Shown here piece after piece: positions 27,234 through 36,225 of a stretch of DNA of 64,000 bases. Position 1 is the first letter of the stretch; the number at the start of each line of letters is the position of its first letter. The notes under the pieces were generated by a model. It was given only the letters and a program-made list of their open reading frames with translations, was not told where the DNA came from and did not search any database. This stretch comes from Superficieibacter sp. HKU1 (GTDB lineage Bacteria; Pseudomonadota; Gammaproteobacteria; Enterobacterales; Enterobacteriaceae), in NCBI RefSeq assembly GCF_029319185.1, contig NZ_CP119754.1, positions 1,984,001 to 2,048,000 of the forward strand, written 5' to 3'. The position numbers and the translations under genes are program-made.

Positions 27234-27869
27234 TTATAGGGTAAGCATCTTTGGCCACAGGCAGAAGGTAGTACGAATGATCTGCTGCAAATCCTCAAGG
27301 CTGGCGCCTTCACGAGCGCTAATCGACATGCCCTGTAAAATACAGTTCAGAAACTGCGCCAGCGCCTGAACATCTTTTTGCTCAGGAAGTTCACCGCGCT
27401 GCTGTCGGGAAAGCAGAAACGTGCAAAGCGTCTGCTCCTGCTGCGCATGACGGGTTTTCAGCGTGCGGGCAATCTCTTTTGACGAGGCGGCAAGCGTCGC
27501 CGAGGTGTTAATCATAAAGCAGCCCGCCGGGGTTTCTTTGCTGGTAAAGCAGGTAGCGACCGCCATGAAATAGGCTTCCAGCGCCTGCTCTACGGATTGT
27601 TCCTCGTTGAACAACGCTGCCTCATGGCGGGCAGCGAAGCGCGAGATATAGCGATCGAGTACCGCCCGAAACAGGCCCTCTTTGTTAATAAATTCTGCGT
27701 AGAGCGTCGGGGCTTTAGCACCCGTCGCTTCTACCAGATCGGCAAGCGAGGTCGCTTCATACCCGTGCTCCCAGAAGAGTGTCATGGCCTTATCCAGCGC
27801 CGCGTCCCTGTCGAACACTTTTGGTCGGCCACGGCTTTTTTTTGTGCAACTTTGAACGTCAGCTGTCAT
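27234..27869 (-). CDS. comR: TetR-family copper-responsive repressor ComR
   Basis: In E. coli ComR represses comC (bhsA) and is released by copper. The 211-residue protein has an N-terminal TetR helix-turn-helix (about 17-65, with FDRDAALDKAMTLFWEHGYE and SLADLVEATGAKAPTLY) and a C-terminal ligand domain with several Cys (CFTSKETPAGCF, NCILQG). It is divergent from bhsA across a 238-bp region that holds two matching palindromes. Confidence 0.93.
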   Translation of the reverse strand: MTADVQSCTKKSRGRPKVFDRDAALDKAMTLFWEHGYEATSLADLVEATGAKAPTLYAEFINKEGLFRAVLDRYISRFAARHEAALFNEEQSVEQALEAYFMAVATCFTSKETPAGCFMINTSATLAASSKEIARTLKTRHAQQEQTLCTFLLSRQQRGELPEQKDVQALAQFLNCILQGMSISAREGASLEDLQQIIRTTFCLWPKMLTL

Positions 27870-27998
27870 GGTGCCGTTGTACCTGAGTCAGTTAAGTGAA
27901 TAACCATTATAAAAATAAATGTATCGCGGTGCTACCTTGAAAACAATAAAAAATTAATAAGCTTATGTTAATGAAAGATAAGGGTTTTCATTTATTAA

Positions 27999-28010
27999 TA
28001 ACGATCGTTA
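27999..28010. promoter_or_regulatory. Palindrome 1, probable ComR operator
   Basis: TAACGATCGTTA, a perfect 12-bp palindrome 10 bp upstream of the bhsA -35 box. An almost identical copy lies at 28055-28066. Assignment to ComR is inferred from position and TetR-operator style. Confidence 0.6.
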
Positions 28011-28020
28011 TAAAATAAAC

Positions 28021-28049
28021 TTGACTGTGACATTGATCACACTTATGAT
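28021..28049 (+). promoter_or_regulatory. bhsA promoter
   Basis: TTGACT (28021-28026), a 17-bp spacer and TATGAT (28044-28049): a strong sigma-70 promoter ending 58 bp before the bhsA ATG. Confidence 0.8.
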
Positions 28050-28054
28050 TTACC

Positions 28055-28066
28055 TATCGATCGTTA
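28055..28066. promoter_or_regulatory. Palindrome 2, probable ComR operator
   Basis: TATCGATCGTTA, differing from the 27999 copy at one base. It covers the predicted bhsA transcription start, so a bound repressor would block initiation. Centre-to-centre distance to copy 1 is 56 bp. Confidence 0.6.
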
Positions 28067-28107
28067 ATTAAATGTGATCCACCGTTCATCTGCATAAGGT
28101 CATTATT

Positions 28108-28365
28108 ATGAAAAACATTAAAACCCTCATCGCCGCCGCTGTACTGAGTTCACTTTCTTTTGCAAGCTTCGCTGCCGTTCAGGTGCAGTCCACCCCAGCC
28201 AATCAGCAAAAAGCGGGCGTGATTTCCGCTGATGCCGGAACAAACCTTGGCTCGCTGGAAAATCAGCTGGCGCAAAAAGCGGATGCTATGGGCGCGAAAT
28301 CTTTCCGCATCACTTCTGTAAGTGGTCCTAACACCCTGCACGGCACCGCTGTGATTTATAAATAA
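28108..28365 (+). CDS. bhsA: Multiple-stress outer-membrane protein BhsA
   Basis: 85-residue YhcN/BhsA-family (DUF1471) protein that in E. coli lowers copper permeability and affects biofilm and stress resistance. It has a signal peptide MKNIKTLIAAAVLSSLSFASFA followed by AVQVQS, and the family core GAKSFRITSVSGPNTLHGTAVIYK (quoted in part as FRITSVSGPNTLHGTA). Promoter, flanking palindromes and terminator are all visible. Confidence 0.96.
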   Translation: MKNIKTLIAAAVLSSLSFASFAAVQVQSTPANQQKAGVISADAGTNLGSLENQLAQKADAMGAKSFRITSVSGPNTLHGTAVIYK

Positions 28366-28392
28366 GATAACCCTCTGCCTGGTATTTACAGG

Positions 28393-28425
28393 AAGCCCCA
28401 CGGTGATTACCGTGGGGCTTTTTTT
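28393..28425 (+). terminator. bhsA terminator
   Basis: AAGCCCCACGG-TGATTA-CCGTGGGGCTT followed by a T run. It lies between bhsA and convergent mfd. Confidence 0.9.
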
Positions 28426-28435
28426 ATGAGCCTGC

Positions 28436-31400
28436 TCAGGCTATCGCATTTTCCTCAAGCTGGCGCATAAAGTTGCGCACCCAGTCCATACGGGTTTTTC
28501 GCTCGTTGAGATCCTGGAAAAACTTCAGCCGCGTCGGGCCATCAAGCCGGAAATGCTGCGGCTCCTTCTGCAGCAGGCCAATCAGCCAGGCAGGGTTAAC
28601 GTGGTTATTTTCCGCGAATTCGATCTGCCCGCCTTTATCATTGCCTTCCAGCTTGCGGATCCCCAGCCGCTGCGCCTGCTGGCGCAGGCCCGCAATATCC
28701 AGCAAATTACGCGCCGCATCAGGCAGCAGACCAAAGCGATCGATCAACTCGACTTTAATCTCTTCAAGCGCATTCTCATTTTTGGCGCTGGCAATACGCT
28801 TATAGAAGGAGAGACGGGTGTTAACGTCCGGGATAAAGTCATCCGGCAGCAGCGACGGCATTCGCAGTTCGACCTCCGTTTGCTGGCTGGTGAGATCCTC
28901 AAGCGACGGCTCGCGTCCCGCTTTCAGGGCGTCTACCGCGTTTTCCAGCAGATCCATATACAGCGAGAAGCCGATGGTCTCCATTTGTCCGCTCTGATCT
29001 TCCCCCAGCAGTTCACCCGCGCCGCGAATTTCCAGATCGTGGGTGGCCAGCGCAAAGCCCGCGCCTAAATCCTCCAGCGAGGCAATGGCTTCCAGCCGTT
29101 TCTGGGCGTCGGTGGTCATGGCTTTCGGGTGCGGCGTCAGCAGCCACGCATAGGCCTGATGATGCGAACGGCCGACGCGCCCGCGTAGCTGATGCAGCTG
29201 TGCCAGACCAAAATGATCGGCGCGTTCAATGATGATGGTATTGGCGGTCGGAATATCAATCCCGGTCTCAATGATGGTGGTACACACCAGCACGTTAAAA
29301 CGCTGGTGGTGGAAGTCGTTCATCACCCGTTCCAGCTCGCGCTCGCGCATCTGGCCGTGACCGATGGCAATGCGCGCCTCCGGCACCAGCTCGGCGAGGC
29401 GCGCGGCCGCTTTCTGGATATTTTCAACGTCGTTATAGAGATAATAGACCTGCCCGCCGCGCAATACTTCACGCAGGATCGCCTCGCGGACCACCAGATT
29501 ATCGTACTCGCGCACGAAGGTTTTCACCGCCAGACGGCGTGCGGGTGGGGTGGCGATAATCGACAGATCGCGCATTCCGCTCATCGCCATATTCAGCGTA
29601 CGCGGGATCGGCGTGGCGGTGAGGGTCAGAATGTCCACGTCAGAACGCATCGCTTTAATGCGCTCTTTATGCCGCACGCCAAAGCGGTGCTCTTCATCGA
29701 CAATCAGCAGCCCCAGATCGCGCCATTTGACATCCGCCTGCAGCAATTTGTGGGTGCCGATTAAAATATCGATTTTTCCTTCGGCCGCCTGTTCAAGGAT
29801 GAGCGCCTGTTCTTTGGCGCTGCGAAAGCGTGACAGCATTTCGATGCGCACCGGCCAGTTGGCGAAACGGTCGCGGAAATTGTCAAAATGCTGCTGGGCG
29901 AGCAGGGTGGTGGGCACCAGTACCGCCACCTGCTTATTATTTTCAATCGCGAGGAAAGCGGCGCGCATGGCGACTTCCGTTTTGCCAAAACCCACATCGC
30001 CACAGACCAGGCGATCCATCGCCAGCGGCTGACACATATCACTCAGCACGGCGTTGATCGCCAGCGCCTGATCGGGCGTGGTCTCAAAAGGGAAGCTGTC
30101 GCAAAACAGCTGATACTGTTCACGGTTATGCTTAAAGGCAAAACCTTTTTTCGCCGCGCGCTGGGCATAAATGTCCAGCAGTTCGGCCGCCACGTCGCGT
30201 ACGCGCTCGGCGGCTTTCTGCCGCGCGCGGGTCCAGGCGTCGCTGCCCAGTTTATGCAGCGGGGCATTCTCTTCTGCACCGCCCGCATAGCGGCTGATCA
30301 AATGCAGGGAGGAAACCGGAACGTACAGTTTGGCGTCGTTGGCGTAGGTCAGCATCAGGTATTCCGCGGTGATGCCGCCCGCTTCCAGCGTGGTCATGCC
30401 CGCGTAGCGGCCCACGCCGTGTTCCAGATGCACCACCGGCTGACCGGTATGCAGCTCGGCGAGGTTACGGATCAGCGTGTCCGGATTAATGGTGCGGCGG
30501 CTATCCTGACGACGGCGCGCCACCCGCTCGCCCAGCAGATCGCTTTCACAGATCAGGGCGCGGTTGCGCAGGGTATCAATATACCCATGCTCAGAGGCGC
30601 CAATCATCACGTAGCGCCCTTTGTCAGCCGCTTCATCCAGCCGCAGGATGCGTTTTGGCGACAGCTTGATCCGCGCCACCAGTTCGCTGAGGGCTTCACG
30701 GCGTCCTTCACTTTCCACCGAAAAAATTACCGGACCGTCAAACGATTCCAGAAATTTACGCAGATTGTCGAGCGGCGACTTTTGCTGCGCCTGTACTGAC
30801 AGGTCCGGCAAGGTACGGTAGCCCAGATTAGTAAACGCGGCTTTATCGGCCAGACTCTTGGTTTTTAACTGTACGCGCGGCCAGCGTTTTAACTCGCCGA
30901 GCAGTTCATCGGTGCGCATCCACAGTTGTTCTGGCGGCAGCAGGGGGCGCATCGGATCAACGCCCCGGTTCTCATAGCGGGCATGGGCATCAGCCTGAAA
31001 ACGGATGGCGCTCCCTTCAACGTCACCCGTATTGATAATCAGCGTACTGGCCGGGAAATAGCTGAACAGCGGCGACAGCGGCTCGCTAAAAAACAGCGGC
31101 TGCCAGTATTCGATCCCGGCAGGCAGCGTCCCTTTACTCACCTGCTGGTAAATATGTTCGGCATCGCGTTTCACATCGAATTTGTCGCGCCACTGGCTGC
31201 GGAAAAGTTCAATCGCCGCTTTATCCGTCGGAAATTCGTGCGCGGGCAACAGGTTGATAGCGTCGACTTCTTCCAGCGTGCGTTGGGTATCGGCATCAAA
31301 AAGGCGCAGGCTGTCGATTTCGTCATCAAAAAAATCCAGACGATAGGGTTGAGCACTACCCATTGGGTAGAGATCCAGCAGTGCGCCACGCGTGGCATAT

Positions 31401-31882
31401 TCACCGTGCTCCATGACCTGATCGACATGGCGATAGCCCGCGGATTCAAGCTGCGCGCGCAGCGCATCGCGCGACAGCCGCTGCCCTTTTTTCATCACCA
31501 GCGCATGACCGTGCAGATAACTGTGCGGGCAGACGCGCTGCATCAGCGTATTCACCGGCAGGATCAACACGCCGCGCTGCATGGTGGGAAGCTGATAGAG
31601 CACCGACAGACGCGAGGAGATGATCTCCTGGTGCGGCGAAAAGCTATCGTAAGGCAGCGTTTCCCAGTCGGCGAGATTGATGACCAGGTTATCTGTAAAC
31701 TGGGTGATTTCGTCATGCAGGCGCAGGGCATTTTGCATGTCGGGCGCAACCAGCACCACCGGGCCTGGATGGCGCTCGACAATCGCAGCGATCTCTGTCG
31801 CACAGGCCGCGCCGGTTAACTCACCCAGTTGGCGTTGGTCGCCTGCTTTGACAGGCAAAGAATAACGGTGTTGTTCAGGCAT
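28436..31882 (-). CDS. mfd: Transcription-repair coupling factor Mfd
   Basis: Large ATP-driven DNA translocase that removes stalled RNA polymerase and recruits UvrA. The 1148 residues match E. coli. Order: UvrB-like N-terminal modules that bind UvrA (about 1-340), the RNA-polymerase-interacting domain (about 480-545), and a RecG-like translocase with GDVGFGKTEVA (Walker A), VDEEHRFGV, and the TRG motif near TIIETGIDIPTAN. The C-terminal regulatory domain ends MRQLEENAIA. It is convergent to bhsA, 70 bp apart, with no ldtC between them. Confidence 0.97.
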   Translation of the reverse strand: MPEQHRYSLPVKAGDQRQLGELTGAACATEIAAIVERHPGPVVLVAPDMQNALRLHDEITQFTDNLVINLADWETLPYDSFSPHQEIISSRLSVLYQLPTMQRGVLILPVNTLMQRVCPHSYLHGHALVMKKGQRLSRDALRAQLESAGYRHVDQVMEHGEYATRGALLDLYPMGSAQPYRLDFFDDEIDSLRLFDADTQRTLEEVDAINLLPAHEFPTDKAAIELFRSQWRDKFDVKRDAEHIYQQVSKGTLPAGIEYWQPLFFSEPLSPLFSYFPASTLIINTGDVEGSAIRFQADAHARYENRGVDPMRPLLPPEQLWMRTDELLGELKRWPRVQLKTKSLADKAAFTNLGYRTLPDLSVQAQQKSPLDNLRKFLESFDGPVIFSVESEGRREALSELVARIKLSPKRILRLDEAADKGRYVMIGASEHGYIDTLRNRALICESDLLGERVARRRQDSRRTINPDTLIRNLAELHTGQPVVHLEHGVGRYAGMTTLEAGGITAEYLMLTYANDAKLYVPVSSLHLISRYAGGAEENAPLHKLGSDAWTRARQKAAERVRDVAAELLDIYAQRAAKKGFAFKHNREQYQLFCDSFPFETTPDQALAINAVLSDMCQPLAMDRLVCGDVGFGKTEVAMRAAFLAIENNKQVAVLVPTTLLAQQHFDNFRDRFANWPVRIEMLSRFRSAKEQALILEQAAEGKIDILIGTHKLLQADVKWRDLGLLIVDEEHRFGVRHKERIKAMRSDVDILTLTATPIPRTLNMAMSGMRDLSIIATPPARRLAVKTFVREYDNLVVREAILREVLRGGQVYYLYNDVENIQKAAARLAELVPEARIAIGHGQMRERELERVMNDFHHQRFNVLVCTTIIETGIDIPTANTIIIERADHFGLAQLHQLRGRVGRSHHQAYAWLLTPHPKAMTTDAQKRLEAIASLEDLGAGFALATHDLEIRGAGELLGEDQSGQMETIGFSLYMDLLENAVDALKAGREPSLEDLTSQQTEVELRMPSLLPDDFIPDVNTRLSFYKRIASAKNENALEEIKVELIDRFGLLPDAARNLLDIAGLRQQAQRLGIRKLEGNDKGGQIEFAENNHVNPAWLIGLLQKEPQHFRLDGPTRLKFFQDLNERKTRMDWVRNFMRQLEENAIA

Positions 31883-32144
31883 AGGTCGTGTCGGGGTCTC
31901 TGATAGGTTTGCCCAGAAGATATGGGGACAACGTGCTGATTCTCAATGCAGATTATTATCCGCGTTCATTTTACATAAGCAAATGGTAGATCAATCTGCG
32001 TCTGCGCGCGTGAATCAATAATAGCAAATTGATTTATCAGATCTTTTTGACGGTCCGATGACGAACTCTTACGGTTTCCCTCATTTACGCTGTGCGCTTT
32101 CGCTTATATACTTCCTCTTCTGCCACAGCAACCAGACGGATTAC

Positions 32145-33344
32145 ATGTACCAACCTGTCGCACTATTTATCGGCCTGCGCTACATGCGTGGGCGCGCAGC
32201 GGACCGCTTCGGTCGCTTTGTCTCATGGCTTTCCACTATCGGTATTACGCTTGGCGTGATGGCGCTGGTAACGGTGCTTTCCGTCATGAACGGCTTTGAA
32301 CGCGAGCTGCAAAACAATATTCTGGGGCTGATGCCGCAGGCCATTCTTTCTTCCACGCAAGGGTCGCTGGACCCGCAAAAAATTCCTGAAAAGGCGGTGA
32401 CGCTTCAGGGCGTAAATCGTGTTGCGCCCATCACCACCGGTGACGTGGTATTACAGAGCGCGCGCAGCGTGGCGGTGGGCGTGATGCTGGGCGTCGATCC
32501 GGCGCAAAAAGATCCGCTCTTGCCGTATTTAGTTAATGTAAAGCAGACCGATTTGCAGCCTGGACGCTACAACGTCATTCTCGGCGAGCAGCTGGCCGGG
32601 CAACTGGGACTTAATCGTGGCGATTCATTGCGTATTATGGTGCCGTCGGCCAGCCAGTTTACGCCGATGGGGCGCATTCCCAGCCAGCGCCTGTTTACGG
32701 TGATTGGCACCTTTGCCGCCAACAGCGAAGTCGACGGCTATCAGATGCTGGTCAATATTCAGGACGCGTCACGCCTGATGCGCTACCCGTCGGGGAATAT
32801 TACCGGCTGGCGTCTGTGGCTTAACGAACCTTTACAGGTGGATACCCTCAGTCAACAACCATTGCCGCCGGACACCAAATGGCAGGACTGGCGCGAGCGT
32901 AAAGGCGAGCTATTCCAGGCCGTGCGGATGGAAAAAAACATGATGGGCCTGCTGCTCAGTCTGATTGTCGCCGTCGCCGCTTTTAACATCATCACTTCGC
33001 TGGGACTGATGGTAATGGAGAAGCAGGGCGAAGTTGCCATTCTGCAAACCCAGGGCCTGACGCCACGGCAGATCATGGCGGTGTTTATGGTACAGGGAGC
33101 CAGCGCCGGGATTATCGGCGCGCTGCTGGGTGCCGCGCTGGGCGCGCTGCTCGCCAGCCAGCTCAACAATTTAATGCCGATTATCGGCGCATTTCTGGAC
33201 GGCGCGGCGCTGCCGGTGGCGATTGAACCGCTGCAGGTGATTGCTATTGCACTGGTGGCGATGGCGATTGCGCTGCTGTCCACGCTTTATCCTTCATGGC
33301 GCGCTGCCGCCACTCAACCCGCTGAGGCTTTACGTTATGAATAA
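32145..33344 (+). CDS. lolC: Lipoprotein-releasing complex membrane subunit LolC
   Basis: With LolD and LolE it extracts outer-membrane lipoproteins from the inner membrane and hands them to LolA. The 399-residue FtsX/MacB-like protein has one N-terminal membrane helix (about 25-50), a large periplasmic domain and three C-terminal helices. The ATG at 32145 (MYQPVALFIGLRYMRG) matches E. coli; the frame is open upstream to 32058. It overlaps lolD by 8 bp. Confidence 0.97.
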   Translation: MYQPVALFIGLRYMRGRAADRFGRFVSWLSTIGITLGVMALVTVLSVMNGFERELQNNILGLMPQAILSSTQGSLDPQKIPEKAVTLQGVNRVAPITTGDVVLQSARSVAVGVMLGVDPAQKDPLLPYLVNVKQTDLQPGRYNVILGEQLAGQLGLNRGDSLRIMVPSASQFTPMGRIPSQRLFTVIGTFAANSEVDGYQMLVNIQDASRLMRYPSGNITGWRLWLNEPLQVDTLSQQPLPPDTKWQDWRERKGELFQAVRMEKNMMGLLLSLIVAVAAFNIITSLGLMVMEKQGEVAILQTQGLTPRQIMAVFMVQGASAGIIGALLGAALGALLASQLNNLMPIIGAFLDGAALPVAIEPLQVIAIALVAMAIALLSTLYPSWRAAATQPAEALRYE

Positions 33345-34038
33345 GATCCTGTTGCAATGCGACAACCTGTGCAAACGCTATCAGGAAGGCAGTGTGCAAA
33401 CCGACGTGTTGCATAATGTCAGTTTCAGCGTGGGCGAAGGGGAGATGATGGCAATTGTCGGCAGCTCCGGCTCCGGGAAAAGTACGCTGCTGCACCTGCT
33501 CGGCGGGCTGGATACGCCCACCTCCGGCGACGTGATTTTTAGCGGTCAGCCGATGAGCAAACTGTCGTCGGCGGCAAAAGCGGAACTTCGTAATCAGAAC
33601 CTCGGCTTTATCTATCAGTTTCACCACCTGCTGCCTGATTTTACCGCGCTGGAAAACGTCGCGATGCCGCTACTGATCGGCAAAAAGCGTCCGGCGGAGA
33701 TCAACCAGCGCGCGCGGGATATGCTGAAAGCGGTGGGACTCGATCATCGCGCCAGCCACCGTCCGTCTGAATTATCCGGCGGCGAACGTCAGCGCGTGGC
33801 GATTGCCCGTGCGCTGGTGAATAACCCGCGTCTGGTGCTGGCCGATGAGCCAACCGGGAACCTGGATGCGCGTAACGCCGACAGTATTTTCCAGCTGCTT
33901 GGCGAGCTGAACGCCTCGCAGGGCACCGCATTTTTGGTGGTGACCCACGACCTGCAACTGGCACGGCGGATGTCCCGCCAGCTGGAGATGCGGGATGGTC
34001 ACCTGAATACCGAACTGAGCCTGATGGGAGCTGATTAA
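33337..34038 (+). CDS. lolD: Lipoprotein-releasing complex ATPase LolD
   Basis: ABC ATPase of the LolCDE complex. The 233 residues include Walker A GSSGSGKST (about 42-50), signature LSGGERQRVAIARAL and Walker B LVLADEPTGNLD. It starts at ATG 33337, overlapping the lolC end, and its stop overlaps the lolE ATG by one base, so the three subunits are translationally linked. Confidence 0.98.
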   Translation: MNKILLQCDNLCKRYQEGSVQTDVLHNVSFSVGEGEMMAIVGSSGSGKSTLLHLLGGLDTPTSGDVIFSGQPMSKLSSAAKAELRNQNLGFIYQFHHLLPDFTALENVAMPLLIGKKRPAEINQRARDMLKAVGLDHRASHRPSELSGGERQRVAIARALVNNPRLVLADEPTGNLDARNADSIFQLLGELNASQGTAFLVVTHDLQLARRMSRQLEMRDGHLNTELSLMGAD

Positions 34039-35282
34039 TGGCCTCGCCTTTATCCCTTCTTATCGGGTTGCGTTTTAGCCGTGGCCGCCGCCGTAGCGGC
34101 ATGGTATCGCTGATTTCGATTATTTCTACCATCGGCATTGCGCTGGGTGTCGCAGTGCTGATTATCGGCCTGAGCGCGATGAACGGTTTTGAGCGTGAGC
34201 TGAACAACCGTATTTTAGCGGTGGTGCCGCACGGCCAGATCGAGCCGGTAAATCAGCCGTGGAACGGCTGGAACGACAAGCTGAGCAAAATTGAAAAAGT
34301 GCCCGGTATTGTCGCTGCCGCGCCTTACGTCGATTTCACCGGGCTGGTCGAGAGCGGCGCGAATATCCGCGCGATTCAGGTGAAGGGCGTCGATCCGCAG
34401 CAGGAAAGCCGTCTTAGCGCGCTGCCCCAGTACGTGCAGGGCAATGCCTGGGCTAATTTTAAGGCGGGCGAACAGCAGATTATTATTGGCAAAGGCGTTG
34501 CCGACGCGCTGCATGTGAAGCAGGGCGATTCAGTCTCGATTATGATCCCCAACGCCAGCGCCGATCATAAGCTGCTCCAGCCAAAACGTATCCGCCTCCA
34601 CGTCACCGGCATTCTGCAACTTAGCGGTCAGCTCGATCACAGCTTCGCAATGATCCCAATGCAGGATGCGCAGCAGTATCTGGAGATGGGCAGCAGCGTG
34701 ACCGGCATTGCGCTGAAGGTCAACGACGTCTTTAACGCGCCGGCGCTGGTGCGCTCGGCGGGTGAAGTAACCAATGATTACGTCTATATCAAAAGCTGGG
34801 TAGGGACCTACGGCTATATGTATCGCGATATTCAGATGATCCGCGCCATTATGTACCTGGCGATGATTCTGGTGATCGGCGTGGCCTGTTTTAATATCGT
34901 CTCCACCCTGGTAATGGCGGTAAAAGACAAAAGCAGCGACATCGCGGTTCTGCGCACCCTCGGCGCGAAAGACGGCCTGATCCGCGCGATTTTCGTCTGG
35001 TACGGACTGCTCGCCGGGCTCTTTGGCAGCCTTATCGGGGTAGTTATCGGCGTGATTGGCGCGTTACAGCTGACAGCGATTATTGAGTACATCGAAAAGC
35101 TGATCGGCCATCAGTTCCTGTCCGGCGATATTTACTTTATTGACTTCCTGCCGTCAGAATTACACTGGCTGGACGTGCTATATGTTCTGGTGACGGCGCT
35201 GCTGTTGAGCCTGCTGGCAAGCTGGTATCCGGCGCGACGCGCGAGTAACATTGATCCTGCAAGGGTATTAAGCGGGCAATAA
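34038..35282 (+). CDS. lolE: Lipoprotein-releasing complex membrane subunit LolE
   Basis: Second membrane subunit of LolCDE, 414 residues, the same length as E. coli. It resembles LolC in plan: one N-terminal membrane helix with SLISIISTIGIALGVAVLI, a periplasmic domain that contacts the lipoprotein, and three C-terminal helices ending WYPARRASNIDPARVLSGQ (quoted in part as WYPARRASNIDPARV). It is followed 17 bp later by nagK. Confidence 0.97.
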   Translation: MASPLSLLIGLRFSRGRRRSGMVSLISIISTIGIALGVAVLIIGLSAMNGFERELNNRILAVVPHGQIEPVNQPWNGWNDKLSKIEKVPGIVAAAPYVDFTGLVESGANIRAIQVKGVDPQQESRLSALPQYVQGNAWANFKAGEQQIIIGKGVADALHVKQGDSVSIMIPNASADHKLLQPKRIRLHVTGILQLSGQLDHSFAMIPMQDAQQYLEMGSSVTGIALKVNDVFNAPALVRSAGEVTNDYVYIKSWVGTYGYMYRDIQMIRAIMYLAMILVIGVACFNIVSTLVMAVKDKSSDIAVLRTLGAKDGLIRAIFVWYGLLAGLFGSLIGVVIGVIGALQLTAIIEYIEKLIGHQFLSGDIYFIDFLPSELHWLDVLYVLVTALLLSLLASWYPARRASNIDPARVLSGQ

Positions 35283-35299
35283 TTTCAAAAGGAGTGGCG

Positions 35300-36223
35300 A
35301 TGTATTACGGATTTGATATTGGTGGCAGTAAGATTGCGCTGGGCGTTTTCGATAATAAGCGACATCTGCAATGGGAAAAGCGCATCGCCACCCCACGAGA
35401 CAGTTATGAATCCTTTTTACAGGCGGTCACCGGGCTGGTCGCTGAAGCAGATGCCCGTTTCGCCTGTAAAGGTACGGTCGGCATTGGCATTCCCGGTATG
35501 CCGGAAACCGATGGCGGCACGCTTTATGCCGCCAACGTGCCCGCCGCCAGCGGCAAACCGCTGCGCGCCGATCTCAGTCGGTTGCTGGACCGCGATGTGC
35601 GTCTGGACAACGACGCTAACTGCTTTGCGCTTTCCGAAGCCTGGGATGACGAATTTATTCAGTATCCGCTGGTAATGGGTCTGATCCTCGGGACCGGCGT
35701 CGGCGGTGGCCTGGTCATCAACGGCAAGCCCATCACCGGGCGCAGTTACATCACCGGTGAGTTTGGTCATATTCGCCTGCCGGTCGATGCATTTACCCTG
35801 ATGGGCTTAGATTTCCCGCTACGTCGCTGCGGCTGCGGCCAGATTGGCTGCATTGAAAATTATCTCTCCGGCCGTGGTTTTGCCTGGCTATATCAGCATT
35901 ATTATCATCAGCCGCTTGATGGCGAGGAGATTGTACGCCTCTGGCAACAGGGCGACGAGAACGCGCGTCAGCACGTGGAGCGTTACCTTGACCTGCTGGC
36001 GGTATGCCTCGGTAATATCCTGACAATTATCGATCCTGATTTAGTGGTGATCGGCGGTGGATTGTCTAACTTTAGTGCTATAGCTGAAGGACTCGCGGCG
36101 CGTTTACCGCGCCATTTGTTACCGGTAGCCAGCGTGCCGCGTATTGAGCGCGCACGGCACGGTGATGCAGGAGGAATGCGCGGCGCGGCGTTCCTCCATC
36201 TTACTGACACACCCCAGAGGTAA
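35300..36223 (+). CDS. nagK: N-acetyl-D-glucosamine kinase
   Basis: Phosphorylates GlcNAc released by NagZ during cell-wall recycling. The 307-residue ROK-family kinase has the ATP-binding FDIGGSKIALGVF at the N-terminus, catalytic Asp in DNDANCFAL, and the zinc-binding ROK signature CGCGQIGCIENYLSG. The start at 35300 has AAAAGGAGTGGCG upstream. It sits between lolE and cobB, the conserved order. Confidence 0.96.
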   Translation: MYYGFDIGGSKIALGVFDNKRHLQWEKRIATPRDSYESFLQAVTGLVAEADARFACKGTVGIGIPGMPETDGGTLYAANVPAASGKPLRADLSRLLDRDVRLDNDANCFALSEAWDDEFIQYPLVMGLILGTGVGGGLVINGKPITGRSYITGEFGHIRLPVDAFTLMGLDFPLRRCGCGQIGCIENYLSGRGFAWLYQHYYHQPLDGEEIVRLWQQGDENARQHVERYLDLLAVCLGNILTIIDPDLVVIGGGLSNFSAIAEGLAARLPRHLLPVASVPRIERARHGDAGGMRGAAFLHLTDTPQR

Positions 36224-36225
36224 TT

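Noticed and set aside
29888..30799. 303-codon frame on the plus strand
   Set aside because: Antisense shadow of mfd.
30926..31819. 297-codon frame on the plus strand
   Set aside because: Antisense shadow of mfd.
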